64,000 nt of DNA from UBA2231 sp964415175 (lineage in GTDB: Bacteria > Elusimicrobiota > Elusimicrobia > Elusimicrobiales > UBA9959), in contig CAYPYG010000008.1 of assembly GCA_964415175.1 (NCBI GenBank), forward strand, positions 1-64,000, read 5' to 3'. Positions within the stretch are counted from its first letter, which is position 1. Every line of letters begins with the position of its first letter. Below the pieces are notes generated by a model, which made no database searches, was not told where the DNA came from, and saw nothing but the letters and a program-made list of their open reading frames with translations. Positions 42,396 through 51,575 of the stretch are shown in pieces. Both the position numbers and the translations under genes were made by a program.

Positions 42396-44170
42396 AAAGC
42401 GCTCCCCGGCACCGGCACGGCGGCGCCTTTACCGGTCTTGGCGGGAGTTTCCTTGACGGAGCGGCCCCATTCGGTCTCTCCCCTGTAATGCGCCGTATAG
42501 GTCCGCAGGTCGTTCAGGTCGGCCCGTATCTCCGTGAGCGCCGAAGTTTTCAGGTCGCGGACCGAGCCGGCCAGCTCGTCGGCCTGCATCTGCAGCGCGT
42601 CCGCGAGCGGCAGGCCCAGCGCGTCCAGTTCGTCCCGCTCTTCCCGCGAGAGGGCGGCCCGGCGGGTCAGCTCGCCGTTGACGGCGGACAGCACCTGGGA
42701 AGCGGCCGCGGCCAGCGACGGGGTGGAGGCGTAGTACATGCTCCGCATCACGCTGCCGAACTTGCGCGAGCCGCTCTTCTCGAAAGTGGTCGCTATGTCC
42801 AGCCGCTTCTGGGCGTAGGAGGAGGGGCCGCGCAGGTCCGTGAACAGGGTCCGGAAGGCCTCGTCGCCGCGCAGTTTCTCCAGCGTGTAGGTCGCTTCCA
42901 GCGTGGAAGCCTCGATCTCGGCCTCCTGGGTATTGGGCAGATAGAGCCCGCGGTCCGCGGCCCACTTGGCCTGCATCTGATGGGAGGACTCGCGGACCAC
43001 GGCGGGAGCGAGATAGCGGGTCAGTTCCGCCAGCTGGGCGGGGTCGCGCATCAGGGACTCGGCGCTGTAGCCGCGCAGGCGCAGGAACTGCTGCACCGCC
43101 TCCGAATCCACCGTGATAGAGCGGGTGGAGGCGTCGTAGCGCGAATCGCAGCCGCCGCAGGGGGCCACCACGATATTGAGCCGCGCGTCGCGGGCGTAGA
43201 AGGCCGCGACCCGGTCGCCGGCGGCCGTGCCCCTGACCTCGCGCAGGACGGAGGTCTCCAGCATGTCGCCCAGCAGCGCGCGCTGCTCGCTGGTCAGCAC
43301 TTCCGTCGGCAGCGAAGCCCTGGCGGAGTTTATCCTGGCCTGTATGTCGGCCGGCACCGCCGCGCCGCCGTCGAAGAAATTGCCGAGCAGGTAGGCCTGC
43401 TCCTGGAGCGACTTGCCGTCGAGAGCGGACAGCTGCTCCGGGGTGAGCGCGCCCGAGTCCCGGGCCGCGTCCACCGCGTTCTGCAGGTCCTGCAGTTCAC
43501 GGCGGCTCACCTGGGCTTCATCGCTGAAGCCCAGGAAGGCCGGGTCGCGCGAGAGCCGGGCCATGACGGCGTTGCGCTCGCGCAGCGTCCAGCCGCGCCA
43601 GTCGTCCCTGTTCACGCCGACCGCGTTATGTATCCCGTAGGCGGGCCTGTCGGCCGCCTGCCCCCAGTTCATGCGGAAAGAGGTGGTAACGGTGCCGAAG
43701 ACCACCTCCCACTTGCGTATGGCTTTTTCGGCCGTGAGTTCGAGCTCCGGGGTCAGCGTCCTTTTATAGGTCCGCAGCCACGGCAGCAGTTTCTCCGGCT
43801 CCGGTCCCACGCCGACCTCGGAAAGCGGTTTGTTGACGTCCATGCGTATCTCGAGCGCCTCGCTCAGCCTGTTGGCGTCGGCCGCTCGCCAGTTCTGCCT
43901 GAAAAGATCTTCCAGGTCCCGGAGAGCCTCGGCCCTGGCTATCAGCGCGGAAGCGCGCTCGATATCGATGGCGCGGATCTTGTCCAGGAGATTCCTCTCC
44001 GCCAGGAAACGGCGCGCGGCGGACGGGTTGGCGCTGGAGATGCCCGCCTCGTAGGCGTTCATCCGCTCCGCCTGCGCCTCGGTCAGACCCTCGGCGGCGG
44101 CGCAGACCGCGGGCAGCGCCGCAAGCAGGGCCGCGGTCAGACCGGGGCGGATGGTCTTCAGGAAGTCCAT
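42392..44170 (-). CDS. Secreted protein with degenerate zinc-peptidase-like motif
   Basis: The 592-residue protein starts with a signal peptide (to about 26, VCAAAEG). I do not recognise a family. The helical N-terminal half is followed by a segment with APCGGCDSRYD (a CxxC near 338-341) and VVRESSHQMQ (391-400), which looks like HExxH with Arg393 in place of the first His, followed about 20 residues later by acidic EAEIEAS. That suggests an inactive or altered metallopeptidase fold (inference). It lies between the C11 peptidase gene (7 bp upstream) and the 41808 gene (4-bp overlap). Confidence 0.7.
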   Translation of the reverse strand: MDFLKTIRPGLTAALLAALPAVCAAAEGLTEAQAERMNAYEAGISSANPSAARRFLAERNLLDKIRAIDIERASALIARAEALRDLEDLFRQNWRAADANRLSEALEIRMDVNKPLSEVGVGPEPEKLLPWLRTYKRTLTPELELTAEKAIRKWEVVFGTVTTSFRMNWGQAADRPAYGIHNAVGVNRDDWRGWTLRERNAVMARLSRDPAFLGFSDEAQVSRRELQDLQNAVDAARDSGALTPEQLSALDGKSLQEQAYLLGNFFDGGAAVPADIQARINSARASLPTEVLTSEQRALLGDMLETSVLREVRGTAAGDRVAAFYARDARLNIVVAPCGGCDSRYDASTRSITVDSEAVQQFLRLRGYSAESLMRDPAQLAELTRYLAPAVVRESSHQMQAKWAADRGLYLPNTQEAEIEASTLEATYTLEKLRGDEAFRTLFTDLRGPSSYAQKRLDIATTFEKSGSRKFGSVMRSMYYASTPSLAAAASQVLSAVNGELTRRAALSREERDELDALGLPLADALQMQADELAGSVRDLKTSALTEIRADLNDLRTYTAHYRGETEWGRSVKETPAKTGKGAAVPVPGSAL

Positions 44171-44177
44171 AGCCGCC

Positions 44178-45503
44178 TCAGTTCATCCTCCGGCGCATCA
44201 GGGCCCGCAGGAAATCGTCCCAACCGGAGCCGGCGGCGAAAGCCAGCGACTCGTAGGTCTCCGAATCGTATATGCGGAAAGGGATATATATGGCCAGCCC
44301 GTGGGTCCGGCCGGTGTACGGCCAGGCTTCCTGGCGATGGGTCCCGGCGCCCGACACGGCGGCGACGAGAAGGTCCCTTTTTATGTATTCCTTAAGAGCG
44401 TCTCCCGCGGCCAGCGCGGGGGAGTCCGCGGGAAGTTTGAAGGACAAGGCGTCTATATAATCGCAGAGGTCCTTGGAATCCGGCATGCGGAAATAGAAGG
44501 TATCGTTGATCACCTCATCGGAAGCGGCCGCCGCCATGGCCGCCTCGTCCGCCATCAGCGCGGAGGTCCAGGCGTCGAGGCGCCTGACGAAACCGTCCAG
44601 GCGCGAGGCGCGCAGGGCCGAAAGAGTGGAGCCGGAACGGGGGTAGGCGGCGCCGTAGCGGGAGACGAGCGCCCGGCCGGCCGCTTCGGCGTCCATGCCC
44701 GGGGCGGCGTTGAGCGCCTCCAGCATGGTATGGTAAGGGTAGCCGGGGCCGGAGATCACCTCTTCGGAACCGACTATCACCTCGGCGTGGTCCTTGAGCT
44801 CGTAAGCGACGCCGGCCATCTGCATCAGGCAGGCGTCCGTGGCGAAAATGTCCAGTTTCGAGCCGTTCAGGGAGGACTTTATCTGCTCCAGGGCGCGGCC
44901 CAGGTCTTTTATCCCTATCTTGGCCCCGCTGACATCGTCGTTGGCGATGCCCAGCGTTCCGGACCCGTGGTTCCAGACCACCAGCATGACCTTTTTGGCC
45001 GGGAACTTAAGTATGGCGCGGCGGGCGAACCTGGCGAGATGCCTCCAGCTGCCCATGTCCATGTCGTCGCTGGCGTGTATCTCGGGCGAGGTCACGGTGG
45101 CGGTATCGTCGTCGCGCTGCATCAGCAGCGTTTTGGAGCCGCGCTGGAACGCCAGGTCCCTGTCGGCGCCCTCTACCGAGAGCACGCTGTATTCCGCCAC
45201 CACCGTCACTTGATCGGTGGAACCCACCTGCTCCATCTCGTTGAGGTCCTTATGGGCATAGCCCAGTATCCCCAGGTCGTTGACGCCGCTGATGAAGACC
45301 AGGACCAGCCATTCGCGCTCCGGGGCCGGAGCGGTAGCGCTGTCGACCGGCACAGGCGCGGCTTCCGGCATATTACCGCGGGTCATTATGACCTTCATCC
45401 CGTCCTCGAGCACGGATACGGTGTCGAAGGCGGGATCCTGCGCCGCGGCGAACGAGGGCGCCAGCAGCGTCAGCAGAAGGAATATGGTCGATGGTCTTTT
45501 CAT
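44178..45503 (-). CDS. Secreted clostripain-family (C11) cysteine peptidase
   Basis: The 441-residue protein has a signal peptide (to about 21) and a C11 domain with the catalytic His179 in VVWNHGSG and Cys225 in ATDACLMQ. The typical early motif WLVLVFISGVNDLG (about 65-78) matches other C11 proteins. C11 enzymes cleave after Arg/Lys and usually self-process. A paralogue lies at 58636-59937. It is the first gene of the leftward unit 45503-41808. Confidence 0.9.
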   Translation of the reverse strand: MKRPSTIFLLLTLLAPSFAAAQDPAFDTVSVLEDGMKVIMTRGNMPEAAPVPVDSATAPAPEREWLVLVFISGVNDLGILGYAHKDLNEMEQVGSTDQVTVVAEYSVLSVEGADRDLAFQRGSKTLLMQRDDDTATVTSPEIHASDDMDMGSWRHLARFARRAILKFPAKKVMLVVWNHGSGTLGIANDDVSGAKIGIKDLGRALEQIKSSLNGSKLDIFATDACLMQMAGVAYELKDHAEVIVGSEEVISGPGYPYHTMLEALNAAPGMDAEAAGRALVSRYGAAYPRSGSTLSALRASRLDGFVRRLDAWTSALMADEAAMAAAASDEVINDTFYFRMPDSKDLCDYIDALSFKLPADSPALAAGDALKEYIKRDLLVAAVSGAGTHRQEAWPYTGRTHGLAIYIPFRIYDSETYESLAFAAGSGWDDFLRALMRRRMN

Positions 45504-45514
45504 AACACGCTCTT

Positions 45515-45612
45515 GGATATATTTTGCCCCATGATTTGACTTTAATCAAAGGCCCTAAGTCCTAAATGCCGGCCAGCCTAAAGTCCTATCCACATATAGG
45601 ACCTAAGCCCCA
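45515..45612 (-). promoter_or_regulatory. GGNCC-type promoter region of the C11 gene
   Basis: On the minus strand a GGGCC box (45551-45555) lies 33 nt before an AT-rich -10 (AAAATATAT within 45516-45525). Upstream are three related short blocks, CTTAGGTCCTATATG, GATAGGACTTTAGG and TTTAGGACTTAGGG (45552-45605), all built on TAGG-A/T-C-C. No gene is seen in 45504-45731; the rest of this stretch leads to tolC. Confidence 0.45.
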
Positions 45613-45731
45613 CCGGCTTTAAAAGTATAGCAGAGATAGGCGGCCTGTCAAGGCTGCGGAGGCCGCGTGGTGAAACTTTTCAGGCCTGCCCGCATCTCAA
45701 GGGAGGCGGCGAAGGGCCGCCGGAGGGAAAT

Positions 45732-47081
45732 ATGTTCAAAATCGCGATTTTTCCGTACGTGCTGGCCGCCGCCCTGCCCCTGCAGGCGTCGGCGCTGGGC
45801 CTCGAAGAGGCCGTCAGGGAGGGGCTGCGGGCCAGCAGCGACCTGGAGCTGATGCGGGCCAAAAAGGCGGAGGCCGGCGCCCTGCTGGACGAGGCCAAAG
45901 GCAACCGCCTGCCGCGGCTGGCGGTGAAGTCCGCCTATACGCGCGGCGACGAGCCGGTCTACGCCTTCGCCTCGGCCATGAAGCAGGGCACTTTCAGCAT
46001 GGCCTCGATGGCCACGATAAACGACCCGGAGCCGGTCGGCAATTACCAGGCCTCGCTGGAGGCGGGGGTCCCGCTTTTCACCGGCCTGGCGATCTCCAAA
46101 GGGATACAAATGAGGGAGGCAGGAGCGAGAGCGCTCGAAGCCGCCTCGGCGAGGGCCGAGGCGGGCGTGCGCTTCTCGCTGGTGCACCAGTGGCTGACCG
46201 CCCTGCTGCGGCGGCATCTGCTGGAGACCGTGGAGGCGGCCGTGGCCGACTCCGAAAAGGAAATGGAGACGGCGGACAGCCTTCGCGAGAAGGGTATGGT
46301 GCTGGGCTCCGATTATTACGCGGCCGAAGCCATACTGGCCGGCCTCAAAGCCTACAGGAGCCAGTGGCGCCGGGCTTACGACCTGGAGAGGGAGAAGCTC
46401 AACATCATGCTCGGCCGGCCCAAGGACACGGCCTTCGAGCCGGCGGGCCGGCTGGACGAGGCCGATTTCGGCGTGGGCGCCCAGAACGGTTACCTGGCCG
46501 GCGCCCTGTCGGGCCGGGCCGACCTGAAAGCCGCCGCCGAAGCGGAGAAAGCCGCGGGGGCCTGGGCCTCGCTGCAGAAGAATTCGATACTGCCGGTGGT
46601 CGAGGCTTTCGGCGTACTGGAAGCCAACTCGGCCAGCCTTTCGGACTTCAAATCGGCCGGCCTCTACGGCCTGCGGCTCACGCTGCCGATAGGCGATCCC
46701 GGCTGGTCGGCCAGGTCGCGCGCGGCCAGCGCCGGCCTGCGGGCGCAGGAAGCGGAAACCGCGGGACTCAGGCGCCGCGCGGCGGCCGAGGTGGCCTCGG
46801 CCTGGCAGAGCTACATGGGCGCGGTCGAGTCGGCCCGCGACGCCGCCCTCACGCACGAGAAGGCCCGCCAATCGCTGGAACTGTTCCGCCCGCTCTACCG
46901 TCAGGGGCGGCAGAGCGTGATGGAAGTGCTGCGCGCCGAGCAGGCCGTCCTGGAGGCCAAGTCGGCTTACTACGAGAACCTTTTCAAGATAAACCTTTTC
47001 TACGCCCAGCTCAGGCTGGCGTCCGAGACGCTAGACGATAAGGCCGTCTCGGAGATAGCCGCGGCCGTGGCCGCGAAATAA
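45732..47081 (+). CDS. TolC-family outer-membrane efflux protein
   Basis: A 449-residue outer-membrane factor with a signal peptide (to about 22) and two helical repeats typical of TolC (LEEAVREGLRASSDLELMRAKK early; LFRPLYRQGRQSVMEVLRAEQAVLEAKSAYY late, shown here by its core GRQSVMEVLRAEQAVLEA). It forms the exit duct of efflux pumps. The RND permease gene follows after 11 bp; no periplasmic adaptor gene is present between them. Confidence 0.9.
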   Translation: MFKIAIFPYVLAAALPLQASALGLEEAVREGLRASSDLELMRAKKAEAGALLDEAKGNRLPRLAVKSAYTRGDEPVYAFASAMKQGTFSMASMATINDPEPVGNYQASLEAGVPLFTGLAISKGIQMREAGARALEAASARAEAGVRFSLVHQWLTALLRRHLLETVEAAVADSEKEMETADSLREKGMVLGSDYYAAEAILAGLKAYRSQWRRAYDLEREKLNIMLGRPKDTAFEPAGRLDEADFGVGAQNGYLAGALSGRADLKAAAEAEKAAGAWASLQKNSILPVVEAFGVLEANSASLSDFKSAGLYGLRLTLPIGDPGWSARSRAASAGLRAQEAETAGLRRRAAAEVASAWQSYMGAVESARDAALTHEKARQSLELFRPLYRQGRQSVMEVLRAEQAVLEAKSAYYENLFKINLFYAQLRLASETLDDKAVSEIAAAVAAK

Positions 47082-47092
47082 GGGGAGCACCC

Positions 47093-50000
47093 ATGAGCAA
47101 GAACCTCTACGGCATGGCGGGGAATACGGCCCGCGGCTTCATAAACTCCCGGCTCACGCCGATACTCATACTGACCTTCATCCTGCTGGGCGTGTTCTCG
47201 ACGCTCAAACTCCCCCGCGAGGAGGAGCCGCAGATCAACGTCCCGATGTTCGACGTCATGGTGCCGTTCCACGGAGCCACGCCGGCGGAGATAGAGAAGC
47301 AGCTGGTGGAGACAGGCGAGCGCAAGCTATGGGAGATCCCGGGAGTGGAATACGTCTATTCCACGGCCTTCCCCAACTTCGCCATGTTCACCGTGCGCTT
47401 CGAGGTGGGCACCGACCCCGAGAAGGCCTCCAGCCTGATCTACTCCAAGACCTTCGACAACAGCGACCTGGTGCCGCGCGGCGCCGGCCAGCCGCTGATA
47501 AAATACCGCAGCATAGACGACGTGCCGGTGCTGGCGCTGACCCTCTGGGGCGAGGGCCTCGACGGCTACGACCTGCGCCGCACGGCGGCGAAGATACGGA
47601 CGGAGATAAACGCGGTCAACGACGTCTCGGAGACCCGCATCATAGGCGGCCACAAGCGCCAGTTCATAGTCCATTTCGACCCGGCGGCCATAGCGCGCCA
47701 CCGCCTCACGCCTCCCCAGCTGGCCGGCATCATAAAGATGTCCAACGCTAAGTTGCCGGCAGGCCATTATAATATCGGCGGCGAAAAACTGCTGGCCGAG
47801 ACCGACGCCTTCATCCGCTCGGCGGAGGACCTGGGCGGGATAGTGATCGGCGTTTACGACGGCAAGCCCGTCAAGCTCTCCCAGGTCGCCAGGATAGTGG
47901 ACGGCCCGGACGAGGACGAGCGGTCGGTCTCCATAAAGCAGGGCCCCGCCTCGCCGGTCAAAGACGGCGCGCTGCGCGACGCGGTCACGCTGAGCGTGGC
48001 CAAGCGCCGCGGGGCCAACGCCACCGCGGTGGCGCGCGAGATCCTGGCCAAGGTCGACGGCATGAAGGGCCGCGCGATACCCGACGGCGTCAACGTCACC
48101 GTCACGCGCAACTACGGCGAGACGGCCAAGGCCAAGTCCGACGAGCTCATCTTCCACATGCTGCTGGCCACGGTCTCGGTCACGCTGCTCATCGCCTTCA
48201 CGCTGGGACTGCGCGAGGCGCTCGTCGTGCTGGTGGCCATACCGGTCACTCTGGCGCTGACCATGCTGGTCTATTTCCTCTACGGCTACACGCTCAACCG
48301 CATCACGCTCTTCGCGCTGATCTTCTCGATAGGCATCCTGGTCGACGACGCAATAGTGGTGGTGGAGAACATAAACCGCCACTGCGCGATGAACAAGGAC
48401 AAGTCCCTCTTCCGCAACATCATAGACGCCGTGGACGAGGTGGGCAACCCGACCATACTGGCCACCTGGACCGTCATCGCCTCGATACTGCCCATGGCCT
48501 TCGTCAGCGGCCTGATGGGGCCGTACATGCGGCCGATACCGATAGGCGCCTCGGTCGCCATGCTCTTCTCCCTCGGCGTGGCCTTCGCCTTCACGCCCTG
48601 GCTCTACGCCGTTATCGTGAAGCGCTGGCCGCTCAAGCACTGCGAGCACGACAGGGAAGGCCTGCTGGACCGGCTCTACCGCCGCCTGATGGAGAAACTC
48701 ATCTACAAGCCGGCGGCCGGCAAGGCCTTCATCGGTTTCACCGCCCTCCTGCTGGCCGGCACCCTGGCCATGGTCGGCGCCAGGATGGTCATCTTCAAGA
48801 CGCTGCCCTTCGACAACAAGAACGAGTTCCAGGTGGTCATCAATATGCCCGAGGACTCGTCGCTGGAGCGCACGGAGAAGGCCGCGCGGGAGATGGCGGA
48901 ATACCTGGCCGGCGTACCCGAAGTGCGCGACCTGCAGATCTACGCCGGCACCTCGGCTCCCTACAACTTCAACGGCCTCGTGCGGCATTACTTCATGCGC
49001 AGCGAGTCCCACCAGGCCGACATACAGGTCAACCTCGCCGACAAGCACGACCGCAAGCGCCAGAGCCACGACATAGCCCTGGCGGTCCGGACGCCGCTCA
49101 AGGCGATAGCCGACAAGTACGGCGCCCGCGTGCAGGTGGCGGAAGTCCCCCCCGGCCCGCCGGTGCTCTCGACCATAGTGGTGGAGGTTTTCGACCCCAA
49201 CCCGAAGAACCAGCTGGCCCTGGCCGGGGACATAATGGAGCTGCTCAAAAAAACTCCCGGCATAGTGGACGTGGACTCGTACATCCCCGGACCGCAGCTC
49301 ATAACCCGGCTGGTGGTGGACCGCCAGAAGGCCACGCTCAACGGGGTGGCCGCGGCCGACATAGCCCAGACCGCCGCGATGTCGCTCTACGGCGCCGACA
49401 TAGACTCGGCGCACGTGGAGAACGAGAGCGAGGTCGTGGATATCCGCCTGCGCCTGCCCCCGTCCAAGCGCCGGGAACTGGCCACACTCAAAGACATCAA
49501 GTTCTTCTCGCCCAACGGCACGGCCATACCGATGGCCAGTTTCGTGCGGGCCGAGAACGGGCTGGAGAACAGGCCGATATATCACAAGAACCTGCAGCGC
49601 GTGGCCTACGTGACGGCCGAAATAGCCGGCGGCACCGAGAGCCCCGTCTACGCCGTGCTGGACCTGCGCAAGGAGATAGACGCCCTGGCAAAAGCGCGCG
49701 GCGGCGCGATAAACCAGTACTTCACCCGCCAGCCGGCCTCCTCGGCCGAGACCGCGATCAAATGGGACGGCGAGTGGCATATCACCTACGAGGTGTTCCG
49801 CGACCTGGGCCTGGCCTTCGCGCTGGTGCTTATACTCATCTACATACTGGTCGTAGCCTGGTTCGAGGACTTCCTCACGCCTCTCATCATCATGGCGGCC
49901 ATACCGATGGCGCTCATCGGCATCATCCCCGCGCACTGGGGCATGGGCGCCTTCTTCACGGCCACCTCGGCCATCGGCTTCATCGCCTCGGCGGGCATAG

Positions 50001-50341
50001 TGGTGCGCAACTCCATCATACTGGTGGACTTCATAAAGCTTAAGATAAAAGAAGGCGCTCCGCTGGAGAAAGCCGTCATCGACGCGGGCGTGGTGCGGTT
50101 CCGCCCGATGCTGCTGACCGCCCTGGCCGTCATCGTCGGCGCGGGCGTGATACTCTTCGACCCGATCTTCCAGGGCCTGGCCATCTCTCTGATAGCCGGC
50201 CAGATCGCGGCGACGCTGCTCAGCCGCGTGGCCGTGCCGGTGCTCTACCACATGGCCTTCAAAGGCAAGGAGAAGGAACTGCGCGAGCCTCCCCGCAACC
50301 TGGAAGAGACCGATGAACTGCTGGGCGCGACCGGCGAATAA
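47093..50341 (+). CDS. RND efflux permease (AcrB/HAE family)
   Basis: A 1082-residue proton-driven exporter with the two-fold RND layout: first membrane helix near 20-38, a large periplasmic loop, helices around 340-530 with the proton-relay acidic residues in FSIGILVDDAIVVVENI, a second periplasmic loop and helices to about 1060. Start MSKNLYGMAG. Length is normal for the family. A 63-residue DUF2892 protein follows, as often seen with this subfamily, but the usual adaptor (membrane fusion protein) gene is missing. Its last codons are duplicated at 54397. Confidence 0.93.
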   Translation: MSKNLYGMAGNTARGFINSRLTPILILTFILLGVFSTLKLPREEEPQINVPMFDVMVPFHGATPAEIEKQLVETGERKLWEIPGVEYVYSTAFPNFAMFTVRFEVGTDPEKASSLIYSKTFDNSDLVPRGAGQPLIKYRSIDDVPVLALTLWGEGLDGYDLRRTAAKIRTEINAVNDVSETRIIGGHKRQFIVHFDPAAIARHRLTPPQLAGIIKMSNAKLPAGHYNIGGEKLLAETDAFIRSAEDLGGIVIGVYDGKPVKLSQVARIVDGPDEDERSVSIKQGPASPVKDGALRDAVTLSVAKRRGANATAVAREILAKVDGMKGRAIPDGVNVTVTRNYGETAKAKSDELIFHMLLATVSVTLLIAFTLGLREALVVLVAIPVTLALTMLVYFLYGYTLNRITLFALIFSIGILVDDAIVVVENINRHCAMNKDKSLFRNIIDAVDEVGNPTILATWTVIASILPMAFVSGLMGPYMRPIPIGASVAMLFSLGVAFAFTPWLYAVIVKRWPLKHCEHDREGLLDRLYRRLMEKLIYKPAAGKAFIGFTALLLAGTLAMVGARMVIFKTLPFDNKNEFQVVINMPEDSSLERTEKAAREMAEYLAGVPEVRDLQIYAGTSAPYNFNGLVRHYFMRSESHQADIQVNLADKHDRKRQSHDIALAVRTPLKAIADKYGARVQVAEVPPGPPVLSTIVVEVFDPNPKNQLALAGDIMELLKKTPGIVDVDSYIPGPQLITRLVVDRQKATLNGVAAADIAQTAAMSLYGADIDSAHVENESEVVDIRLRLPPSKRRELATLKDIKFFSPNGTAIPMASFVRAENGLENRPIYHKNLQRVAYVTAEIAGGTESPVYAVLDLRKEIDALAKARGGAINQYFTRQPASSAETAIKWDGEWHITYEVFRDLGLAFALVLILIYILVVAWFEDFLTPLIIMAAIPMALIGIIPAHWGMGAFFTATSAIGFIASAGIVVRNSIILVDFIKLKIKEGAPLEKAVIDAGVVRFRPMLLTALAVIVGAGVILFDPIFQGLAISLIAGQIAATLLSRVAVPVLYHMAFKGKEKELREPPRNLEETDELLGATGE

Positions 50342-50545
50342 AGGAGGCACTATATGAAAATGGGAGAAGCTCTGAGGCTGCTGGCGGGATTCATGGTGCT
50401 GCTCAGCCTGGGGCTGGCGGTATATCTTGATATCCGCTGGCTATGGCTGACGGCCTTCGTCGGCGCCAACCTTCTGCAGTCGGCCTTCACCGGCTGGTGC
50501 CCGGCCATCTGGTTCTTCAGGAAGATAGGCTTGAAGGAATGCTAG
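50321..50545 (+). repeat. 225-bp direct duplication, copy A
   Basis: This block covers the last codons of the RND gene (LGATGE plus stop), the intergenic Shine-Dalgarno and the whole DUF2892 gene. Copy B is at 54397-54621, same length and orientation. The first 51 bp are identical; the remainder differs at roughly one base in eight, mostly at third codon positions. Confidence 0.9.
50354..50545 (+). CDS. DUF2892/YgaP-like small membrane protein, copy A
   Basis: A 63-residue protein with two membrane segments (about 8-24 and 30-45) and the family hallmark FTGWCPAIWFFRKIG at 45-59, matching the C-terminal membrane part of YgaP-type proteins. It follows the RND gene with an AAGGAGG site. Role unknown; it may stabilise the pump. 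Copy B at 54430 differs at four residues (25, 27, 38, 60). Confidence 0.88.
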   Translation: MKMGEALRLLAGFMVLLSLGLAVYLDIRWLWLTAFVGANLLQSAFTGWCPAIWFFRKIGLKEC

Positions 50546-50549
50546 ACCA

Positions 50550-50576
50550 GGCCCGGGGCCATAACCGCCCCGGGCC
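50550..50576 (+). terminator. GC-rich hairpin after DUF2892 copy A
   Basis: GGCCCGGGGC pairs perfectly with GCCCCGGGCC around ATAACC-type loop. No T run follows directly, but TTTTTTTG occurs about 20 nt later, just before the next gene. Confidence 0.5.
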
Positions 50577-50627
50577 GCCTATCCCACCCTGTTTTTTTGT
50601 TTAATCTCCATTAAGGAGATTCTTCGC

Positions 50628-51572
50628 ATGAACCGCATCACCCTTCTGACAGCAGCGCTCCTGCTCGCGTCCCCGAATTTCACCTCCCCCGCCGGCGCCG
50701 CCGGCACGACCGAAACTGCCCTCCAGAACGCAACGGATTACCAGCGACTGACCGCTCTGCCCGGAAATGTTTTTTCCGACCTCAAGATATACGGCAAAGA
50801 GACTTTCAGGAAAGAGAACATAAAACCCGCGCTGGGCATAGCCGCGGCGACCGGCATACTCATCTACTACGACCAGAAGATAATCGACGAGATGCAGCGC
50901 TTCGGCCGCAAGCTCGGACTGGGCAACGAGGACAGGACCACTCCTTACATAAAAGCCGGCAGCTTGTCCCTTTTCAGGGGCCCCGCAGATACGGGATCCA
51001 CTCTCTACTTCCTGGGCGACGGCTGGGTCCATTCATCCATCCTGGCCGGGTTCTACGCCTACGGCTACATAGCCGACAGTCCGAGGGCCGTCAGGACCGG
51101 CTACGCCCTGATGGAAGGGCTGGGGACCACGGCGGTCATCGGCCAGATCCTCAAGCGCAGCACGGGACGCCAGAGCCCGTTCGTCGCCACCGCCGACAGG
51201 GGCGTCTGGCATTTCTTCCCGAACCAGTCGGACTACAACAAGCATGTCGCTTTTTACGACGCTTTCCCGTCCGGACACCTGATGACGGCCATGATGACCG
51301 TGACCGTCATCTCCACCAACTACCCGGAATATAAGGCCATAAAGCCCGTGGGATATACCCTGATGTCGCTGCTGGCTTTCCAGATGATGAATAACGGCGT
51401 GCACTGGGCCAGCGACTACCCGCTGGCCCTTTCGATAGGTTATTCCATGGGCAAGATAGCGGCGCGGCGCTCACAGGGCGAGTTCGGCGGAGGAAAAGGT
51501 AAGGATTCCGCGCTCATACTGCCGGACATCGGCCCGGACAGGGCCGGGATCATCGCGATGAAGAGGATATAG
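50628..51572 (+). CDS. Secreted PAP2-family phosphatase-like protein
   Basis: The 314-residue protein has a signal peptide (to about 24) and a PAP2 domain. The phosphatase motifs are partly altered: KRSTGRQSP stands for KxxxxxxRP, DAFPSGHLMTAMM is intact (PSGH), and NNGVHWASDYP keeps the H-x3-D of SRx5Hx3D but lacks the SR. It may act on lipid phosphates such as undecaprenyl pyrophosphate or lipid A. It converges on a second PAP2 gene 3 bp away. Confidence 0.82.
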   Translation: MNRITLLTAALLLASPNFTSPAGAAGTTETALQNATDYQRLTALPGNVFSDLKIYGKETFRKENIKPALGIAAATGILIYYDQKIIDEMQRFGRKLGLGNEDRTTPYIKAGSLSLFRGPADTGSTLYFLGDGWVHSSILAGFYAYGYIADSPRAVRTGYALMEGLGTTAVIGQILKRSTGRQSPFVATADRGVWHFFPNQSDYNKHVAFYDAFPSGHLMTAMMTVTVISTNYPEYKAIKPVGYTLMSLLAFQMMNNGVHWASDYPLALSIGYSMGKIAARRSQGEFGGGKGKDSALILPDIGPDRAGIIAMKRI

Positions 51573-51575
51573 GGA

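Noticed and set aside
47327..50350. 1007-codon open frame antisense to the RND gene (with similar long antisense frames at 26306-29239, 159-1931, 7812-10079 and elsewhere)
   Set aside because: These arise from third-position GC bias opposite real genes; the translations are His/Val/Gly/Arg-rich without domains, while the other strand gives clear protein families.
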